Part shown: piece after piece, positions 47,912 through 57,848 of the stretch
Layout of the letters: the number at the start of each line of letters is the position of its first letter
Numbering within the stretch: the stretch's first letter is position 1
Assembly (NCBI RefSeq): GCF_020524905.1
Contig: NZ_JAIVKI010000004.1
Location: 124,001-188,000 of the forward strand
Length of the DNA stretch: 64,000 nt
Direction of reading: 5' to 3'
DNA from: Microbulbifer variabilis
GTDB taxonomy: Bacteria > Pseudomonadota > Gammaproteobacteria > Pseudomonadales > Cellvibrionaceae
Program-made: the position numbers and the translations under genes
The notes under the pieces: model-generated
What the model was told of the DNA's origin: nothing
The model's input: the letters and a program-made list of their open reading frames with translations, nothing else
Database searches by the model: none

Positions 47912-48507
47912 GCAGCGCCCTCCTGGTCTACACCAATCACGATTACGTCGTCGCTCTCATAGGAATAAGGCGGAACCTCCAGGTTGGTAGGCGCCGGAAC
48001 GCCGGCATATACCCGGCCAGCCATATCGTATTTGGAACCGTGACAGGGACAGAAGAAACCACCCATCCATTTGCTGCCACCCAAATCGGCAGCGCCAACT
48101 TCAGGGCGGTACATAGGCGCACAACCCAGATGGGTACATAAACCAACCAGAACCAACAGTTTTGGCTTAATAGAACGATTTTCCGGGTTTACATAAGCCG
48201 GTTGAACGGACTCCTCGGAATTGGGATCCCGCAACAGCGGCTCCACTTTTTCCAAGTCGCGCAGAATCTCGTCGGTACGACGGACCACGTATACCGGCTT
48301 ACCCCGCCACTCAACAGTGACCATCTGGCCCGGCTCAAGTTTGCTAATGTTGTACTTAACCGGAGCGCCCGCAGCTTTCGCCTTGGCACTCGGATTCCAG
48401 GAAGCGACGAAGGGCACGGCCACCCCAACCGCACCCGCACCACCAACTACAGAGGTAGCTGCGGTTAAGAAACGGCGCCGTCCTACATTTACACCGTCAT
48501 CACTCAT
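47908..48507 (-). CDS. petA: Rieske iron-sulfur subunit of the bc1 complex
   Basis: The Rieske protein passes electrons from ubiquinol to cytochrome c1. The 199-residue product has a twin-arginine-like N-terminus (GRRRFLTAATSVVGGAG) with a membrane anchor. The 2Fe-2S motifs are CTHLGC and CPCHGSKYD. The gene overlaps the start of the cytochrome b/c1 gene by four bases, so the complex is made from one operon. Confidence 0.97.
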   Translation of the reverse strand: MSDDGVNVGRRRFLTAATSVVGGAGAVGVAVPFVASWNPSAKAKAAGAPVKYNISKLEPGQMVTVEWRGKPVYVVRRTDEILRDLEKVEPLLRDPNSEESVQPAYVNPENRSIKPKLLVLVGLCTHLGCAPMYRPEVGAADLGGSKWMGGFFCPCHGSKYDMAGRVYAGVPAPTNLEVPPYSYESDDVIVIGVDQEGAA

Positions 48508-48772
48508 GACGTAGTTCTCCCATCACAGCGATCCCGGACAGACCGGAATTGCGCTGGCCCAAACCCAAAAAGTCTTGAAAGAAGTCCCGCTCCGGCAGAT
48601 TGCCCGCGCGAATAAACCCCACAAATCAAGCGGATACAAATCCGCGCAATGTTAAAGAAAATGCCATTTTGATACAAGGCAAAGACCTGGGGAACGTCTG
48701 GAATTGCGCGGTGAAATTGCGAGAAATTGAACAATTCCCGAATGGAAATTCAAAACCACAACTACCGGATAG
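48508..48772. other. Intergenic region upstream of petA
   Basis: About 265 bases between petA and the rpsI terminator, expected to hold the petA promoter on the minus strand. No clear hexamer pair was found. Confidence 0.45.
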
Positions 48773-48800
48773 AAAAAAGCCCGGCAGTTGCCGGGCCAAA
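48773..48800 (-). terminator. Rho-independent terminator of rplM-rpsI
   Basis: On the minus strand GCCCGGC pairs with GCCGGGC around a short loop and is followed by six Ts. It is nine bases after the rpsI stop. Confidence 0.88.
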
Positions 48801-48808
48801 AAGAAAGC

Positions 48809-49201
48809 TTAACGCTTGGAGAATTGTGGCTTCTTACGCGCTTTGCGCAGACCCACTTTCTTACGCTCAACTTCACGGGCGTCGCGGGTAACAAAACCAG
48901 CGGCGCGCAGCGGTTGACGCAGCTCCTCATCGTACTGCATCAGGGCGCGGGTCAGGCCGTGACGGATAGCACCCGCCTGACCAAAGGAACCACCACCTTT
49001 TACAGTTGCAATGATGTCGAATTTTTCGACCATGTCGACCTTTTCCAGCGGCTGACGCACGATCATGCGAGCCACCTGGCGGCCAAAGTATTCGTCCAGG
49101 GTGCGACCATTTACGCTGATTTTGCCTTCACCCGGTACGATAAATACACGAGCGGTGGAGGTCTTGCGGCGGCCGGTACCGTAGTATTGAGTAGTTGCCA
49201 T
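48809..49201 (-). CDS. rpsI: 30S ribosomal protein S9
   Basis: S9 binds the 16S rRNA 3' domain, and its C-terminal tail touches the P-site tRNA. The 130-residue product begins [19 protein letters not shown] and ends [14 protein letters not shown], with the universally conserved Lys-Arg end. It is cotranscribed with rplM, 15 bases downstream. Confidence 0.98.
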   Translation of the reverse strand: MATTQYYGTGRRKTSTARVFIVPGEGKISVNGRTLDEYFGRQVARMIVRQPLEKVDMVEKFDIIATVKGGGSFGQAGAIRHGLTRALMQYDEELRQPLRAAGFVTRDAREVERKKVGLRKARKKPQFSKR

Positions 49202-49216
49202 CAGATTTCTTCCCGT

Positions 49217-49645
49217 TTAGATCGCCAGTTCAATCGGCTGTTGCGCCGCGTGAGGATGTTCACTACCGCCGTATACTTTCAGCTTCTTGAACATGGCGCG
49301 ACCCAGAGGACCCTTCGGCAGCATGCCTTTAACGGCGCTTTGAATGGTGCGCTCGGGCGCTTTCTCGATCAGCTTTTCAAAGCTGATGGACTTGAGACCA
49401 CCGGGATAGCCGGAGTGGCTGTGGTAGATCTTGTCTTTGGCCTTGTTGCCGGTCACGCGAACCTTCTCGGCATTGATTACGATGATGTAATCGCCAGTGT
49501 CCACGTGGGGCGTGTATTCAGGCTTGTGCTTGCCACGCAGGCGGTGGGCGATCTCGGCAGAAATACGGCCGAGGGTCTTGTCCGCAGCGTCAACAATGTA
49601 CCAGTCGCGTTTTACCGCTTCCGGCTTTGCACTGTATGTCTTCAT
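49217..49645 (-). CDS. rplM: 50S ribosomal protein L13
   Basis: L13 is an early-assembly protein of the large subunit. The 142-residue product begins [20 protein letters not shown] and contains the conserved [26 protein letters not shown]. In E. coli L13 represses its own operon at the leader RNA, and a leader hairpin is present here. Confidence 0.98.
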   Translation of the reverse strand: MKTYSAKPEAVKRDWYIVDAADKTLGRISAEIAHRLRGKHKPEYTPHVDTGDYIIVINAEKVRVTGNKAKDKIYHSHSGYPGGLKSISFEKLIEKAPERTIQSAVKGMLPKGPLGRAMFKKLKVYGGSEHPHAAQQPIELAI

Positions 49646-49668
49646 GTTATAAACACCTGTAATATGAC

Positions 49669-49684
49669 CCCCTGGTATTAGGGG
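49669..49684 (-). promoter_or_regulatory. Leader hairpin upstream of rplM
   Basis: On the minus strand CCCCT pairs with AGGGG around a six-base loop (AATACC), about 25 bases before the rplM ATG. It lies between the predicted promoter and the ribosome-binding site, where an L13 autoregulatory structure would be expected. Confidence 0.45.
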
Positions 49685-49705
49685 CCGTCCCACAAAAGAG
49701 CGCGG

Positions 49706-49734
49706 ATAGTACAAAAGGAGTGCTCGCTTTTCAA
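49706..49734 (-). promoter_or_regulatory. Sigma70-type promoter of rplM-rpsI
   Basis: Minus strand TTGAAA (complement 49729-49734) and TACTAT (complement 49706-49711) are separated by 17 bases. The predicted start gives a leader of about 55 bases. Confidence 0.75.
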
Positions 49735-49752
49735 GCGGTTTATACGGTGGGG

Positions 49753-50877
49753 CTATTCCGGGCGGTGCGCCCTTTCCAGGTACTCCCTGGACTGCATTTC
49801 CAGTAGCCGACTGACTGTGCGCTCGAACTCAAAACGCAGATGCTGCCCGCCATATAGCGCCTCTGCCGGCACCTCCGCAGAGATCACCAGTTTTACACAG
49901 CGGTCGTAAAATTCATCTACCAGATTGATAAAACGGCGTGCCTGGGCATCCATACGCTCGTCAAACTGCGGTACCGCCGCCAGAAGAACTGTCTGAAATT
50001 CCCGCGCCAGTTCTATGTAGTCATTTTGTGAACGGGGACCATCGCATAGATCCGTAAAGTTAAACCAGGCTACATCATCCCCTACTTTTAATGCGCGAAT
50101 GGGGCGCCCCTCAACCTGCAGGTCCACATTACTGCGCACTTCGCAACCATCCACGATCAGGCGATTAAAGCTGCGATACAGATTTTCATCTGCCGCCTTG
50201 TCGAGCGGCGCATGATAAAGCTCTAACAACTCCAGAGTACGCAACCGGTAATCTGTACCGCCATCGACATTCACCACCTTGGTGTGGCGCTGCAGAAGAT
50301 CGATTGCGGGCAGAAAGCGGGCCCGCTGCAAACCATCCTTATAGAGCCCCTCCGGCACAATATTGGATGTGACTACCAGAGTTACCCCGCGACGAAACAA
50401 GGCCTCCAAAAGACCCGCCAGTATCATGGCATCGGCGATATCAGAGACAAAGAACTCATCAAAACAGAGCACCCTAGTCCGTCGTGCAATCTTGTCGGCC
50501 ACCTTTTCCAGTGGGTTTTTCTCCCCCGCATACTCTTTCAGATCCTGATGAACCTGGCGCATAAAGCGATGGAAGTGGGTACGCTGTTTTTGCTCAAACG
50601 GCAGGGACTCATAGAAGGCATCCATCAAATAGGTCTTACCCCGCCCTACCCCGCCCCAGAAATAGAGGCCCCGCTCAGGACCCACATCGGCGCCGCGCAA
50701 GCGTGAAACCAGACTTGCGAGAAAACCCCGCTTAGCCCTGGCCACCAGGCGCCAATGCAGATTTTGCAGCTCCTGAACCGCCGCCCGTTGGGACAGATCC
50801 TCGATAAAATCAGGGCGCTGAAGGTCGTTCTCGTAGCGCTCAAGGGGGGACAGTAAGAGGGGTTTGGCGGGCAACAT
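49753..50877 (-). CDS. zapE: Cell division ATPase ZapE (AFG1-like)
   Basis: ZapE is an AFG1-type ATPase that affects Z-ring stability in E. coli. The product of 374 residues has Walker [13 protein letters not shown], Walker [16 protein letters not shown], sensor segment [15 protein letters not shown], and the C-terminal [14 protein letters not shown]. The ATG at 50877 gives a family-like N-terminus ([10 protein letters not shown]). An in-frame ATG at 50931 would add 18 residues, and neither has a strong ribosome-binding site. It is divergent from zapG. Confidence 0.9.
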   Translation of the reverse strand: MLPAKPLLLSPLERYENDLQRPDFIEDLSQRAAVQELQNLHWRLVARAKRGFLASLVSRLRGADVGPERGLYFWGGVGRGKTYLMDAFYESLPFEQKQRTHFHRFMRQVHQDLKEYAGEKNPLEKVADKIARRTRVLCFDEFFVSDIADAMILAGLLEALFRRGVTLVVTSNIVPEGLYKDGLQRARFLPAIDLLQRHTKVVNVDGGTDYRLRTLELLELYHAPLDKAADENLYRSFNRLIVDGCEVRSNVDLQVEGRPIRALKVGDDVAWFNFTDLCDGPRSQNDYIELAREFQTVLLAAVPQFDERMDAQARRFINLVDEFYDRCVKLVISAEVPAEALYGGQHLRFEFERTVSRLLEMQSREYLERAHRPE

Positions 50878-51255
50878 AGATGAAATTTTCTTCAACAACC
50901 GAGTAACAGGCGCGCACTCTATCAAATTCATTACGGAGCCGCCTAGGTGGCAAAGTTGCAATATAGAGGTAGTACCCTTAGACCTTCACCAGTATCCGAA
51001 GCCTCCGATCCCTGTCCGATTCGCCAGCTAGTACCGGCAATTCGGAACTGGCGGTACATTGGCTTGTCGCATATAAGCAACAATCTTAATTGTCGGATTA
51101 ATAATCGCGTATACTGGGCCCGCTAACATGGGGCAACAGCCACTCGCAGATGACTACACAGGGCCCTGTGAATAACATTACCCAGATGACCGCCATCCAT
51201 CACCATGCACCAGGAATCGCCAGTGCCATATAAGAGCAAGTTCGGGAGGTAGAAA
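50878..51255. other. Divergent region between zapE and zapG
   Basis: About 380 bases without a gene. On the plus strand TATACT at 51110-51115 is a fair -10 element for zapG, with TTAATT 18 bases upstream as a weak -35. Confidence 0.45.
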
Positions 51256-51696
51256 GTGCACTCTACATCGGTATTAATTTTAGTTGGCATCCTCGGCATG
51301 ACGCTAGGTGCTTTCTTGACCTACCTGGCGATTCGCGGACGTTCCAGTGTTGACCGCACCCAGGAGTTGGAGCAGCGTCTGCGCGAGGCGAATAGCAAGC
51401 TCGAGGACTTCCAACTGCAGGTCAATGAACACTTCGACCAAACCTCTCAGTTGGTTCACAATCTGACCGAAAGCTACAAAGAAGTTCACGAATACCTATC
51501 CAACAGCGCTTTGAGACTATCCAGTCAGGATATAGGCCGACAAATGCTGGAAGCTGGTAGTGGCAAGCTAAAGGATGATGACAAGCAACTCCAAGAAATG
51601 GGGCCACCGAAAGATTGGGCGCCCAAAGAACCCGGAGCCAAAGGTACCCTAGACGAAGACTACGGCCTTGAAAAAGAGGCGCATGTAGGCAACTAA
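51256..51696 (+). CDS. zapG: DUF1043 inner-membrane protein ZapG (YhcB)
   Basis: ZapG/YhcB is a membrane-anchored coiled-coil protein linked to cell envelope growth and division. The 146-residue product has one N-terminal membrane helix (about 6-26), a coiled coil (about 35-80), and the conserved part YKEVHEYLSNSALRLS, then a disordered acidic tail. The GTG start follows GGGAGG. Its place next to zapE and near a DegS-type protease matches the E. coli order. Confidence 0.92.
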   Translation: MHSTSVLILVGILGMTLGAFLTYLAIRGRSSVDRTQELEQRLREANSKLEDFQLQVNEHFDQTSQLVHNLTESYKEVHEYLSNSALRLSSQDIGRQMLEAGSGKLKDDDKQLQEMGPPKDWAPKEPGAKGTLDEDYGLEKEAHVGN

Positions 51697-51758
51697 CAGT
51701 TGCACCTCCAAGATTTTTGATCTCATCCTTTCGATCAGGGAAAGAATAGTGGCAAAGA

Positions 51759-51784
51759 AAAAGGCGGGGTGGCCCGCCTTTTCC
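51759..51784. terminator. Bidirectional terminator between zapG and sat
   Basis: AAAGGCGGG at 51760-51768 pairs with CCCGCCTTT at 51773-51781. T runs follow in both directions, so it can end zapG (plus) and sat (minus). Confidence 0.85.
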
Positions 51785-51799
51785 CGTAGACCCTGAAAA

Positions 51800-52990
51800 T
51801 TACAGGCTCTGATAATAATCCATCAGGATCTGCGCCACTTCTGGGCGGGAGAATTCCGGCGGCGGGGCAATGCCATCCCCAAGCATCTCACGCACCTTGG
51901 TGCCAGATAGCAGAATAAAGTCATCTTTGGTGTGATCCGGCACATCACGCATCATTACCACCTTATTGAGCTTCTTTGAGTAAGCGGTGTGGTCGGCACG
52001 GAAGATTTCTATTTCCAAAGCACCCTCAGGAACCTTCTCATCGAAAATAGCCTGCGCATCAAAAGCGCCGTAGTAATCTCCAACACCAGCGTGATCGCGA
52101 CCTACGATCAGGTGGCTACAACCACAATTCTGGCGGAATACCGCATGCAGCACGGCTTCACGAGGGCCTGCATAGAGCATGTCGAAGCCATAACCAGTCA
52201 CCATCACGGTATTGGCCGGGAAGTAGAGCTCTACCATCTTACGAATCGAGGCATCGCGCACCGGCGCCGGGATATCACCAGGCTTCAACTGCCCCAGTAA
52301 CATGTGAATCAGAACACCATCCGCCTCGACAGCCTCTAGGGCCATCTTGCACAGCTCTTCATGGGCGCGGTGCATGGGATTACGGGTTTGGAAGGCTACT
52401 ACCTTGCTCCAGCCACGCTCGGCAAATTCGTTGCGAATTTCCACTGCTGTGCGAAAGGTATCCGGGAAGTCACTAATAAAGTAACTAAAGTTCAACACCT
52501 CAATCGGGCCTGAAATTAGCTTACGACCAGCGGACTTAAAGGTGGCCACACCAGGGTGCTTATCATCCAGGGTACCGAAGACCTGCTCAGCCATGATATC
52601 CATCTGCTCATCGGAAACGGTTTCAATCGCCTCCACGTCCATAACTGCCAGTACTGGATTACCCTCAACATTCGGGTCTCGCAAGGCGATTCTAGAGGCG
52701 CCCTCAATTGCGCTAGTGTCTTCAACAACATTCAGTACTGGCACTGGCCAAAACAAGCCGTCGGCTGTGCGCAGGGTGGCTGCCACACTCAGGGCATCGG
52801 CCAGATTCATGTAACCGTGCAGGGGATTGAAGTAGCCCGCTCCCAGCATTACCGCGTTGGCGGCAGCGGCAGAACTGATCACAATAGAGGGCAACGACTC
52901 CGCTTCATGCATCAACTGGTGATGCCGTTCGCTGTCATAAACGAAGCGAGGCTGCAGCTCAACACTGCCATGGGGGCGAACTAAGGACAT
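51800..52990 (-). CDS. sat: Sulfate adenylyltransferase (single-chain ATP sulfurylase)
   Basis: ATP sulfurylase makes adenosine phosphosulfate from sulfate and ATP, or runs the other way in sulfur oxidation. The 396-residue product is the single-chain PUA-like type, not the CysDN GTPase pair. Key motifs are VAFQTRNPMHRAHEEL and IVGRDHAGVGDYYG. The ATG at 52990 with GGAG upstream was chosen over an upstream in-frame start. No APS kinase or reductase gene is next to it. It stands alone with its own promoter. Confidence 0.94.
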   Translation of the reverse strand: MSLVRPHGSVELQPRFVYDSERHHQLMHEAESLPSIVISSAAAANAVMLGAGYFNPLHGYMNLADALSVAATLRTADGLFWPVPVLNVVEDTSAIEGASRIALRDPNVEGNPVLAVMDVEAIETVSDEQMDIMAEQVFGTLDDKHPGVATFKSAGRKLISGPIEVLNFSYFISDFPDTFRTAVEIRNEFAERGWSKVVAFQTRNPMHRAHEELCKMALEAVEADGVLIHMLLGQLKPGDIPAPVRDASIRKMVELYFPANTVMVTGYGFDMLYAGPREAVLHAVFRQNCGCSHLIVGRDHAGVGDYYGAFDAQAIFDEKVPEGALEIEIFRADHTAYSKKLNKVVMMRDVPDHTKDDFILLSGTKVREMLGDGIAPPPEFSRPEVAQILMDYYQSL

Positions 52991-53039
52991 TTTGGTCTCC
53001 AAATACAAAATTTGCCGGTTAGTCAATTATCGACTGGCT

Positions 53040-53067
53040 ATTATACGCATCTGCACAGACTGACCAA
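53040..53067 (-). promoter_or_regulatory. Sigma70-type promoter of sat
   Basis: The minus strand has a perfect TATAAT (complement 53040-53045) with TTGGTC 16 bases upstream. TTGACA also occurs five bases further upstream of TTGGTC but with a spacer that is too long. The leader would be about 45 bases. Confidence 0.6.
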
Positions 53068-53688
53068 TGTCAAACCGATACAGAGGGGGGGAGTATAGAC
53101 CCCAGCTCTCTGGAACCCTGCCAGCAAAAGCCCAACCGGCAATCAAAGGCTTGGCTCAACAAAAAATACCCCACCAAATTTCCACTTCACCAAGGGCACT
53201 ATCGCAAACAACGACACAGTGCTAAAACTGCAGCCCCAAATGGCAGAGCCGATGGAATACAAGCCTCAAGTCTATTAACAATGATCGTGAGGTGGGGAGT
53301 GAGCTTAGAGGAACAAACCCAATCTCTAATTTAGGGACACTCCTGATCAACCCCATAGAACATATAAGAGGTCTTTGTAAGATTAAAAAGTGATCTGAAG
53401 GTTACCGAACAAATTATTTGGAGGATTTACCGCAAATAATGATTGATAGGGATACTCTGAGTACTAGCTATCTATAAGAACGGCCCTTTAATAATCAGGG
53501 CATCCCAAGATTATACGTTCGATAAGAGTTGGATAGGCCCACCCATAAAAGCCTCGACTGAGCACCCTTTTCTCACTTTTAATAGCTCCCCACCAACTCC
53601 CCTCCGGCAACACCAAAACAACTGTAGGCCCCGACTCGGCGAATCCCCAGCAAGACGTGTGTATAATCAGCGCAAAGAGGAGTCTCGA
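53068..53688. other. Intergenic region upstream of the DegS/AlgW-type protease
   Basis: About 620 bases with no accepted gene. TATAAT at 53662-53667 is a likely -10 element for the protease gene, 22 bases before its GTG start. No terminator, RNA gene or strong repeat was seen in the rest. Confidence 0.5.
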
Positions 53689-54831
53689 GTGTCCCAAAAT
53701 CGCTTTTTACAGGATTGGGCCCTGCCTACCCTGATCGGCTTGGCTATGGCCGCCCTGCTATTGCTTATCTTTCCGCAATTGCGCGGAGTAAACCCCACCC
53801 CCTCTCAAGGGGACTGGCAGGGGCCGGTATCCTATGCCCCGGCGGTCAATATGGCGGGGCCTGCCGTAGTCAATATTTATACCCGTATGGCGCTGCCACA
53901 ACGGCAACATCCGTTATTTAATGACCCCCTATTTCGCCGTTTGTTCGACAACATGAACGTTCCGCAGAGGGAGCGCATGCAATCAAACCTGGGCTCCGGG
54001 GTTATTGTCAGTGACAATGGCTATATCCTCACCAACCACCATGTGGTCGACCAGGCAGACGCGATTGTTATTCTGCTGGCCGATGGTCGCGAAGCGCAGG
54101 CCCGCATGGTCGGCAGTGATGCAGACTTTGACTTGGCTGTTTTGAAAATTGAACTGGACGATCTTACCTCTATCTCGGTAGGTGAGCCCGAAGCCGCGCA
54201 GGTAGGCGATGTGGTACTGGCAATCGGCAATCCCTTTGGAGTGGGTCAAACTGTAACCCAAGGCATTATCAGCGCCAAAGGACGACACCTGGAAAACTCC
54301 GGCACCGGCAGCCACCTGCAAAACTTCCTGCAAACTGATGCAGCAGTGAACCCCGGCAACTCTGGCGGCGCACTGGTGGATTCCCGAGGGCGCCTGCTCG
54401 GTATCAACACATCAATCCTGAACCAGTCTGGATATTCCGGTGGAATCAGCTTCGCTATTCCCGCCAATATCGCCTTCAAAGTGATGCAGGACATCATCGC
54501 CTACGGCCGGGTTGTGCCCGGCTGGCTAGGCATTGAAGCCAGCGCGATCAGCCCACAGATGGCTAAGGAGTTCAATCTCGCCTCCACCGGGGGGGTTATG
54601 ATCACCGCCATCTACAATGAAAGCCCTGCCTACAACGCAGGGCTTAAACCAGGGGACGTAATCACCCATATCGATGGGCTGCCAATTGGCGATGGAAAAC
54701 AGGGCGAAGCCACTATGGCAACTCTGCGACCAGGAGACACCATTTCCATCACCTTCACTCGCGAAGGCGCATCTCATACCGTAGAGGCGACAGTGTCAGT
54801 CAAACCGGATACGACAACCCCCGCAGAGTAA
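53689..54831 (+). CDS. Periplasmic serine protease of the DegS/AlgW type
   Basis: A site-1 protease that, in the sigmaE/AlgU pathway, cuts the anti-sigma factor RseA/MucA when its PDZ domain binds misfolded porin tails. The 380-residue product has one N-terminal membrane anchor (about 10-30), a trypsin-like domain with His118 (TNHHVV), Asp148 (DADFDLAVLK) and Ser225 (PGNSGGAL), and a single PDZ domain (about 270-365). One PDZ plus an anchor favours DegS/AlgW over DegP. The GTG start follows GAGGAG. The position near his genes and murA matches algW in Pseudomonas. Confidence 0.93.
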   Translation: MSQNRFLQDWALPTLIGLAMAALLLLIFPQLRGVNPTPSQGDWQGPVSYAPAVNMAGPAVVNIYTRMALPQRQHPLFNDPLFRRLFDNMNVPQRERMQSNLGSGVIVSDNGYILTNHHVVDQADAIVILLADGREAQARMVGSDADFDLAVLKIELDDLTSISVGEPEAAQVGDVVLAIGNPFGVGQTVTQGIISAKGRHLENSGTGSHLQNFLQTDAAVNPGNSGGALVDSRGRLLGINTSILNQSGYSGGISFAIPANIAFKVMQDIIAYGRVVPGWLGIEASAISPQMAKEFNLASTGGVMITAIYNESPAYNAGLKPGDVITHIDGLPIGDGKQGEATMATLRPGDTISITFTREGASHTVEATVSVKPDTTTPAE

Positions 54832-54858
54832 TCCTTTAGGAAACAAGGAAGCCAAGTT

Positions 54859-55302
54859 ATGCGCGCAATCATGCTATCCCTTCTCCTAGTATTGGCAGCG
54901 GGGCAGTCTAGAGCCGATGACAGGGAAGATCTCCAGAAACTACTGCACCACTTTATCGACAATGCCGCCAGTAGTGCAGAAGCTCATCAACGCTTTTGGG
55001 CCGAGGACCTTATTTACACCAGCTCTGCAGGCAAGCGATTTGGCAAAGAGCAAATCATGCAGGGTATGGAAACGGCCGCAGATGAGCCGATGACAGTGAG
55101 TTACGCTGCCGAAGATGTCGATATCCGCCTGCTGGGAGATACGGCAGTAGTGGCATTCAAATTGGTAGCCAACGATAGCGACAAAGGGGAGAAAAATTAT
55201 TACTTCAACACGGGCACCTTTGTAAAACGCCAGGGAGATTGGTATGTACTCGCCTGGCAGGCAACCCAAATTCCCGAAGAAGAGAGCAAGCCAAAAAATT
55301 AG
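54859..55302 (+). CDS. Secreted SnoaL/DUF4440-like protein
   Basis: A 147-residue protein with a signal peptide (about 1-20, ending QSRADD) and an NTF2-like alpha+beta fold suggested by FWAEDLIYTSSAGKRFGKEQIMQGM and GTFVKRQGDWYVLAWQATQI. Such folds bind or turn over small ligands, but no catalytic residues can be named here. It begins 27 bases after the protease gene on the same strand and may be cotranscribed. Confidence 0.82.
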   Translation: MRAIMLSLLLVLAAGQSRADDREDLQKLLHHFIDNAASSAEAHQRFWAEDLIYTSSAGKRFGKEQIMQGMETAADEPMTVSYAAEDVDIRLLGDTAVVAFKLVANDSDKGEKNYYFNTGTFVKRQGDWYVLAWQATQIPEEESKPKN

Positions 55303-55320
55303 TGAACTGCGCGGGCCAGG

Positions 55321-56484
55321 CTAGTTCCCGGCCTGCCTCTCGCGCCAGCTCTCACGAACATTGGCCATAAAGCGAGACTCACTGGGAACATTCGCCTGGG
55401 CAATTAATCCCCGCGCAAAAGCTTCGACTTCTTCCCTACCTCTCCCCTCTCCGGAAAAAGAGGCTCGCACCTTGATAAATTTATCCTGACGGACAAATAA
55501 ATAGGTGTGGGTATCAAAGCGCTCCCCGTCTGCGGCAAGAAAATAACCTGAAAGCCTGGTTACAGGTAGATCCTGCCCCTGTACACGCCAAATTTCAGAG
55601 GCCTCCTCGTTGAGATCCAGCGCCTGCCACTGGGCCTCTTTCTCCACCAAATACAGTTCCTGGCGAACTCTATCCAACTCCCGCACCTGTGCCAGCTGCA
55701 TATCCCCCCATTCCCAATTTGGGATTGGGTAGACAAACACATCGACCGAGTCGAACTGAAACTGGCGATGCACGTAGCGCGTTTGGGCACCAAATAAAGG
55801 ATGGCTGGCAAGCACTAACGGATTGCTCACATACTCGCCGACCGACTCAGGCAAATTAAGAGCTGTATGGTAATCACTCGCCCCAATTGACTGATAGAGA
55901 TATTCCGGCTCCATTGCCCTATCGTTCTGCAACTGGGATATCAACTGGGCTGCCACCACCTTGGCTAAATCTCGCTTCGCGCTGGCAGGAGAGCTAAACA
56001 GGCTCACTGTTGTTGTGAACGGAAATTCAAGCTGGTAACGCTTTAAAGGCAGGCCATGCCAAGTCAGGATTGCACTTACCTGGATGTCCCGGGTAGTTCG
56101 CACCGGTGCCAGCATCATGGTGGCCCCAGCAATCACCGCTTCTCCGATTTCCTCTATACCTTCTTCGGAATATCCAGCTGAACTTACCAGTAGTTGATAG
56201 GGAACATCGTCATTGCCGAAATGCACAGACTGAAAGACGGTGGAGGTCTCCAACTCAGAAAACAATTCCGTGTAATCCACGACATCGTATTGGCAGTGCT
56301 TGAGTAGAGAGCTTTCAGAATAGTCATTGCAGCGACGTTCGAAATCCTCTTCGGGCATCTTGGCAAAGAGTGATAAGGAGGGAAGACTTTGCTCCGCCTG
56401 CGCATACTCTGTAACGTTATATTGATCAGTGTTCGCACAGCCAACCAACGACAGAGCCGCCAAACACAGAAATAGTTTTCGCAT
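55321..56484 (-). CDS. Lipoprotein of unknown function
   Basis: A 387-residue lipoprotein with a clear signal and lipobox LSLVGCAN (Cys near 16). I do not recognise the mature domain. It is rich in acidic residues and aromatic strands, and ends with a short basic helix (ESWRERQAGN). It lies downstream of hisD on the same strand, 43 bases away, in the slot where Pseudomonas has hisC. The ATG at 56484 was chosen because the signal peptide starts there. Confidence 0.8.
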   Translation of the reverse strand: MRKLFLCLAALSLVGCANTDQYNVTEYAQAEQSLPSLSLFAKMPEEDFERRCNDYSESSLLKHCQYDVVDYTELFSELETSTVFQSVHFGNDDVPYQLLVSSAGYSEEGIEEIGEAVIAGATMMLAPVRTTRDIQVSAILTWHGLPLKRYQLEFPFTTTVSLFSSPASAKRDLAKVVAAQLISQLQNDRAMEPEYLYQSIGASDYHTALNLPESVGEYVSNPLVLASHPLFGAQTRYVHRQFQFDSVDVFVYPIPNWEWGDMQLAQVRELDRVRQELYLVEKEAQWQALDLNEEASEIWRVQGQDLPVTRLSGYFLAADGERFDTHTYLFVRQDKFIKVRASFSGEGRGREEVEAFARGLIAQANVPSESRFMANVRESWRERQAGN

Positions 56485-56526
56485 GATGTGCCTTACTGGT
56501 GCCTGATACCGCAACAAGATGAACGT

Positions 56527-57834
56527 TTACTTCCTGATCCGAAAGGCGGCAGAGCGGGCATGGGCTTCCAACCCCTCACCCCGTGCGAGAGTGGCGGCCA
56601 CACGTCCGAGCTGGTCGGCACCTTGCGGAGAACAAAAAATAATCGAACTGCGCTTCTGAAAATCGTAAACACCCAAGGGCGAAGAGAATCGTGCTGTACC
56701 GCTGGTAGGTAATACATGGTTGGGGCCAGCACAATAGTCCCCCAGAGCTTCTGCAGTATAGCGGCCCAGGAAAATCGCACCGGCATGGCGAATTTTCGGC
56801 AGTAGAGGCTCCGGATCAGCTACGGAAACCTCCAAATGTTCTGGAGCAATTCGGTTGGAAATTTTCAGCGCCTGCTCAAGGGAATCCACCAGGATCAAAG
56901 CACCGCGATCGAGAAGAGACTTGGCCGCTATTGATGCGCGAGGCAATTCAGCCAGCTGACGCTGCAGAGATGACTCAACCGCATCGAGAAATTCAGCATC
57001 GGGGCATAACAATATGGATTGTGCCTGTTCATCGTGCTCGGCCTGGGACAACAGATCCATTGCGATCCAGTCTGGATCGGTAGCACCATCACAAATAACC
57101 AAAATTTCCGAGGGTCCGGCGATCATATCGATTGCCACATGACCAAAGACCGCACGTTTAGCGCTAGCCACATAAATATTGCCGGGGCCAACTATCTTAT
57201 CCACCGAGGCAATTGTCTCGGTGCCATAGGCCAGCGCTGCTACCGCTTGTGCGCCACCGATGGTAAGCACTCGATCTACCCCCGCTATAGCCGCTGCGGC
57301 CAAAACCAAGTCACTGATTTCCCCCTCGGGAGCCGGGACCACCATGGTCACTGAATCCACGCCGGCAACCTTGGCCGGAATAGCATTCATTAATACCGAA
57401 GACGGATAGCTAGCTTTACCGCCAGGCACATAGATGCCAACGCGTTCCATTGGGGTAATCTGTTGACCAAGTACCGTGCCATCTTCCTCGGTATAACGCC
57501 AGGACTCCTGTTTTTGATGCTCGTGATATTCACGCACACGCCGGGCGGAGATTTCCAGGGCTTCGCGCTCCTCAGCATCAATTCGGGCGAGGGCCTCATG
57601 CAGCACCTGCGGCGATACTAAAAAGTCTTCTGCCCGAATAAGGTTTCGACGGTCAAAGTGATTGGTATATTCGATAACTGCAGCATCACCATGAGTGCGC
57701 ACCTGCTGCAGGATCTTTGCGACTGTCGCCTCTACCTGCTCATTGGCCACAGTCTCCCAGGCCAGTAACTGCTCTAGATGCCCATCAAAATCTGTGTCAG
57801 AGGCATTCAGCCGACGAATAACATTGCCAGTCAT
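56527..57834 (-). CDS. hisD: Histidinol dehydrogenase HisD
   Basis: HisD oxidises L-histidinol to histidine in two NAD-dependent steps and binds zinc. The 435-residue product contains the family motifs [50 protein letters not shown], and the catalytic region [20 protein letters not shown]. It follows hisG by 14 bases in a murA-hisG-hisD order. Confidence 0.97.
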   Translation of the reverse strand: MTGNVIRRLNASDTDFDGHLEQLLAWETVANEQVEATVAKILQQVRTHGDAAVIEYTNHFDRRNLIRAEDFLVSPQVLHEALARIDAEEREALEISARRVREYHEHQKQESWRYTEEDGTVLGQQITPMERVGIYVPGGKASYPSSVLMNAIPAKVAGVDSVTMVVPAPEGEISDLVLAAAAIAGVDRVLTIGGAQAVAALAYGTETIASVDKIVGPGNIYVASAKRAVFGHVAIDMIAGPSEILVICDGATDPDWIAMDLLSQAEHDEQAQSILLCPDAEFLDAVESSLQRQLAELPRASIAAKSLLDRGALILVDSLEQALKISNRIAPEHLEVSVADPEPLLPKIRHAGAIFLGRYTAEALGDYCAGPNHVLPTSGTARFSSPLGVYDFQKRSSIIFCSPQGADQLGRVAATLARGEGLEAHARSAAFRIRK

Positions 57835-57848
57835 AACTTCAAAATCTT

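Noticed and set aside
53488-53697. Minus-strand open frame of 69 codons upstream of the DegS/AlgW-type gene
   Set aside because: It overlaps the likely promoter and ribosome-binding site of that gene, has no family resemblance and no good start signal.
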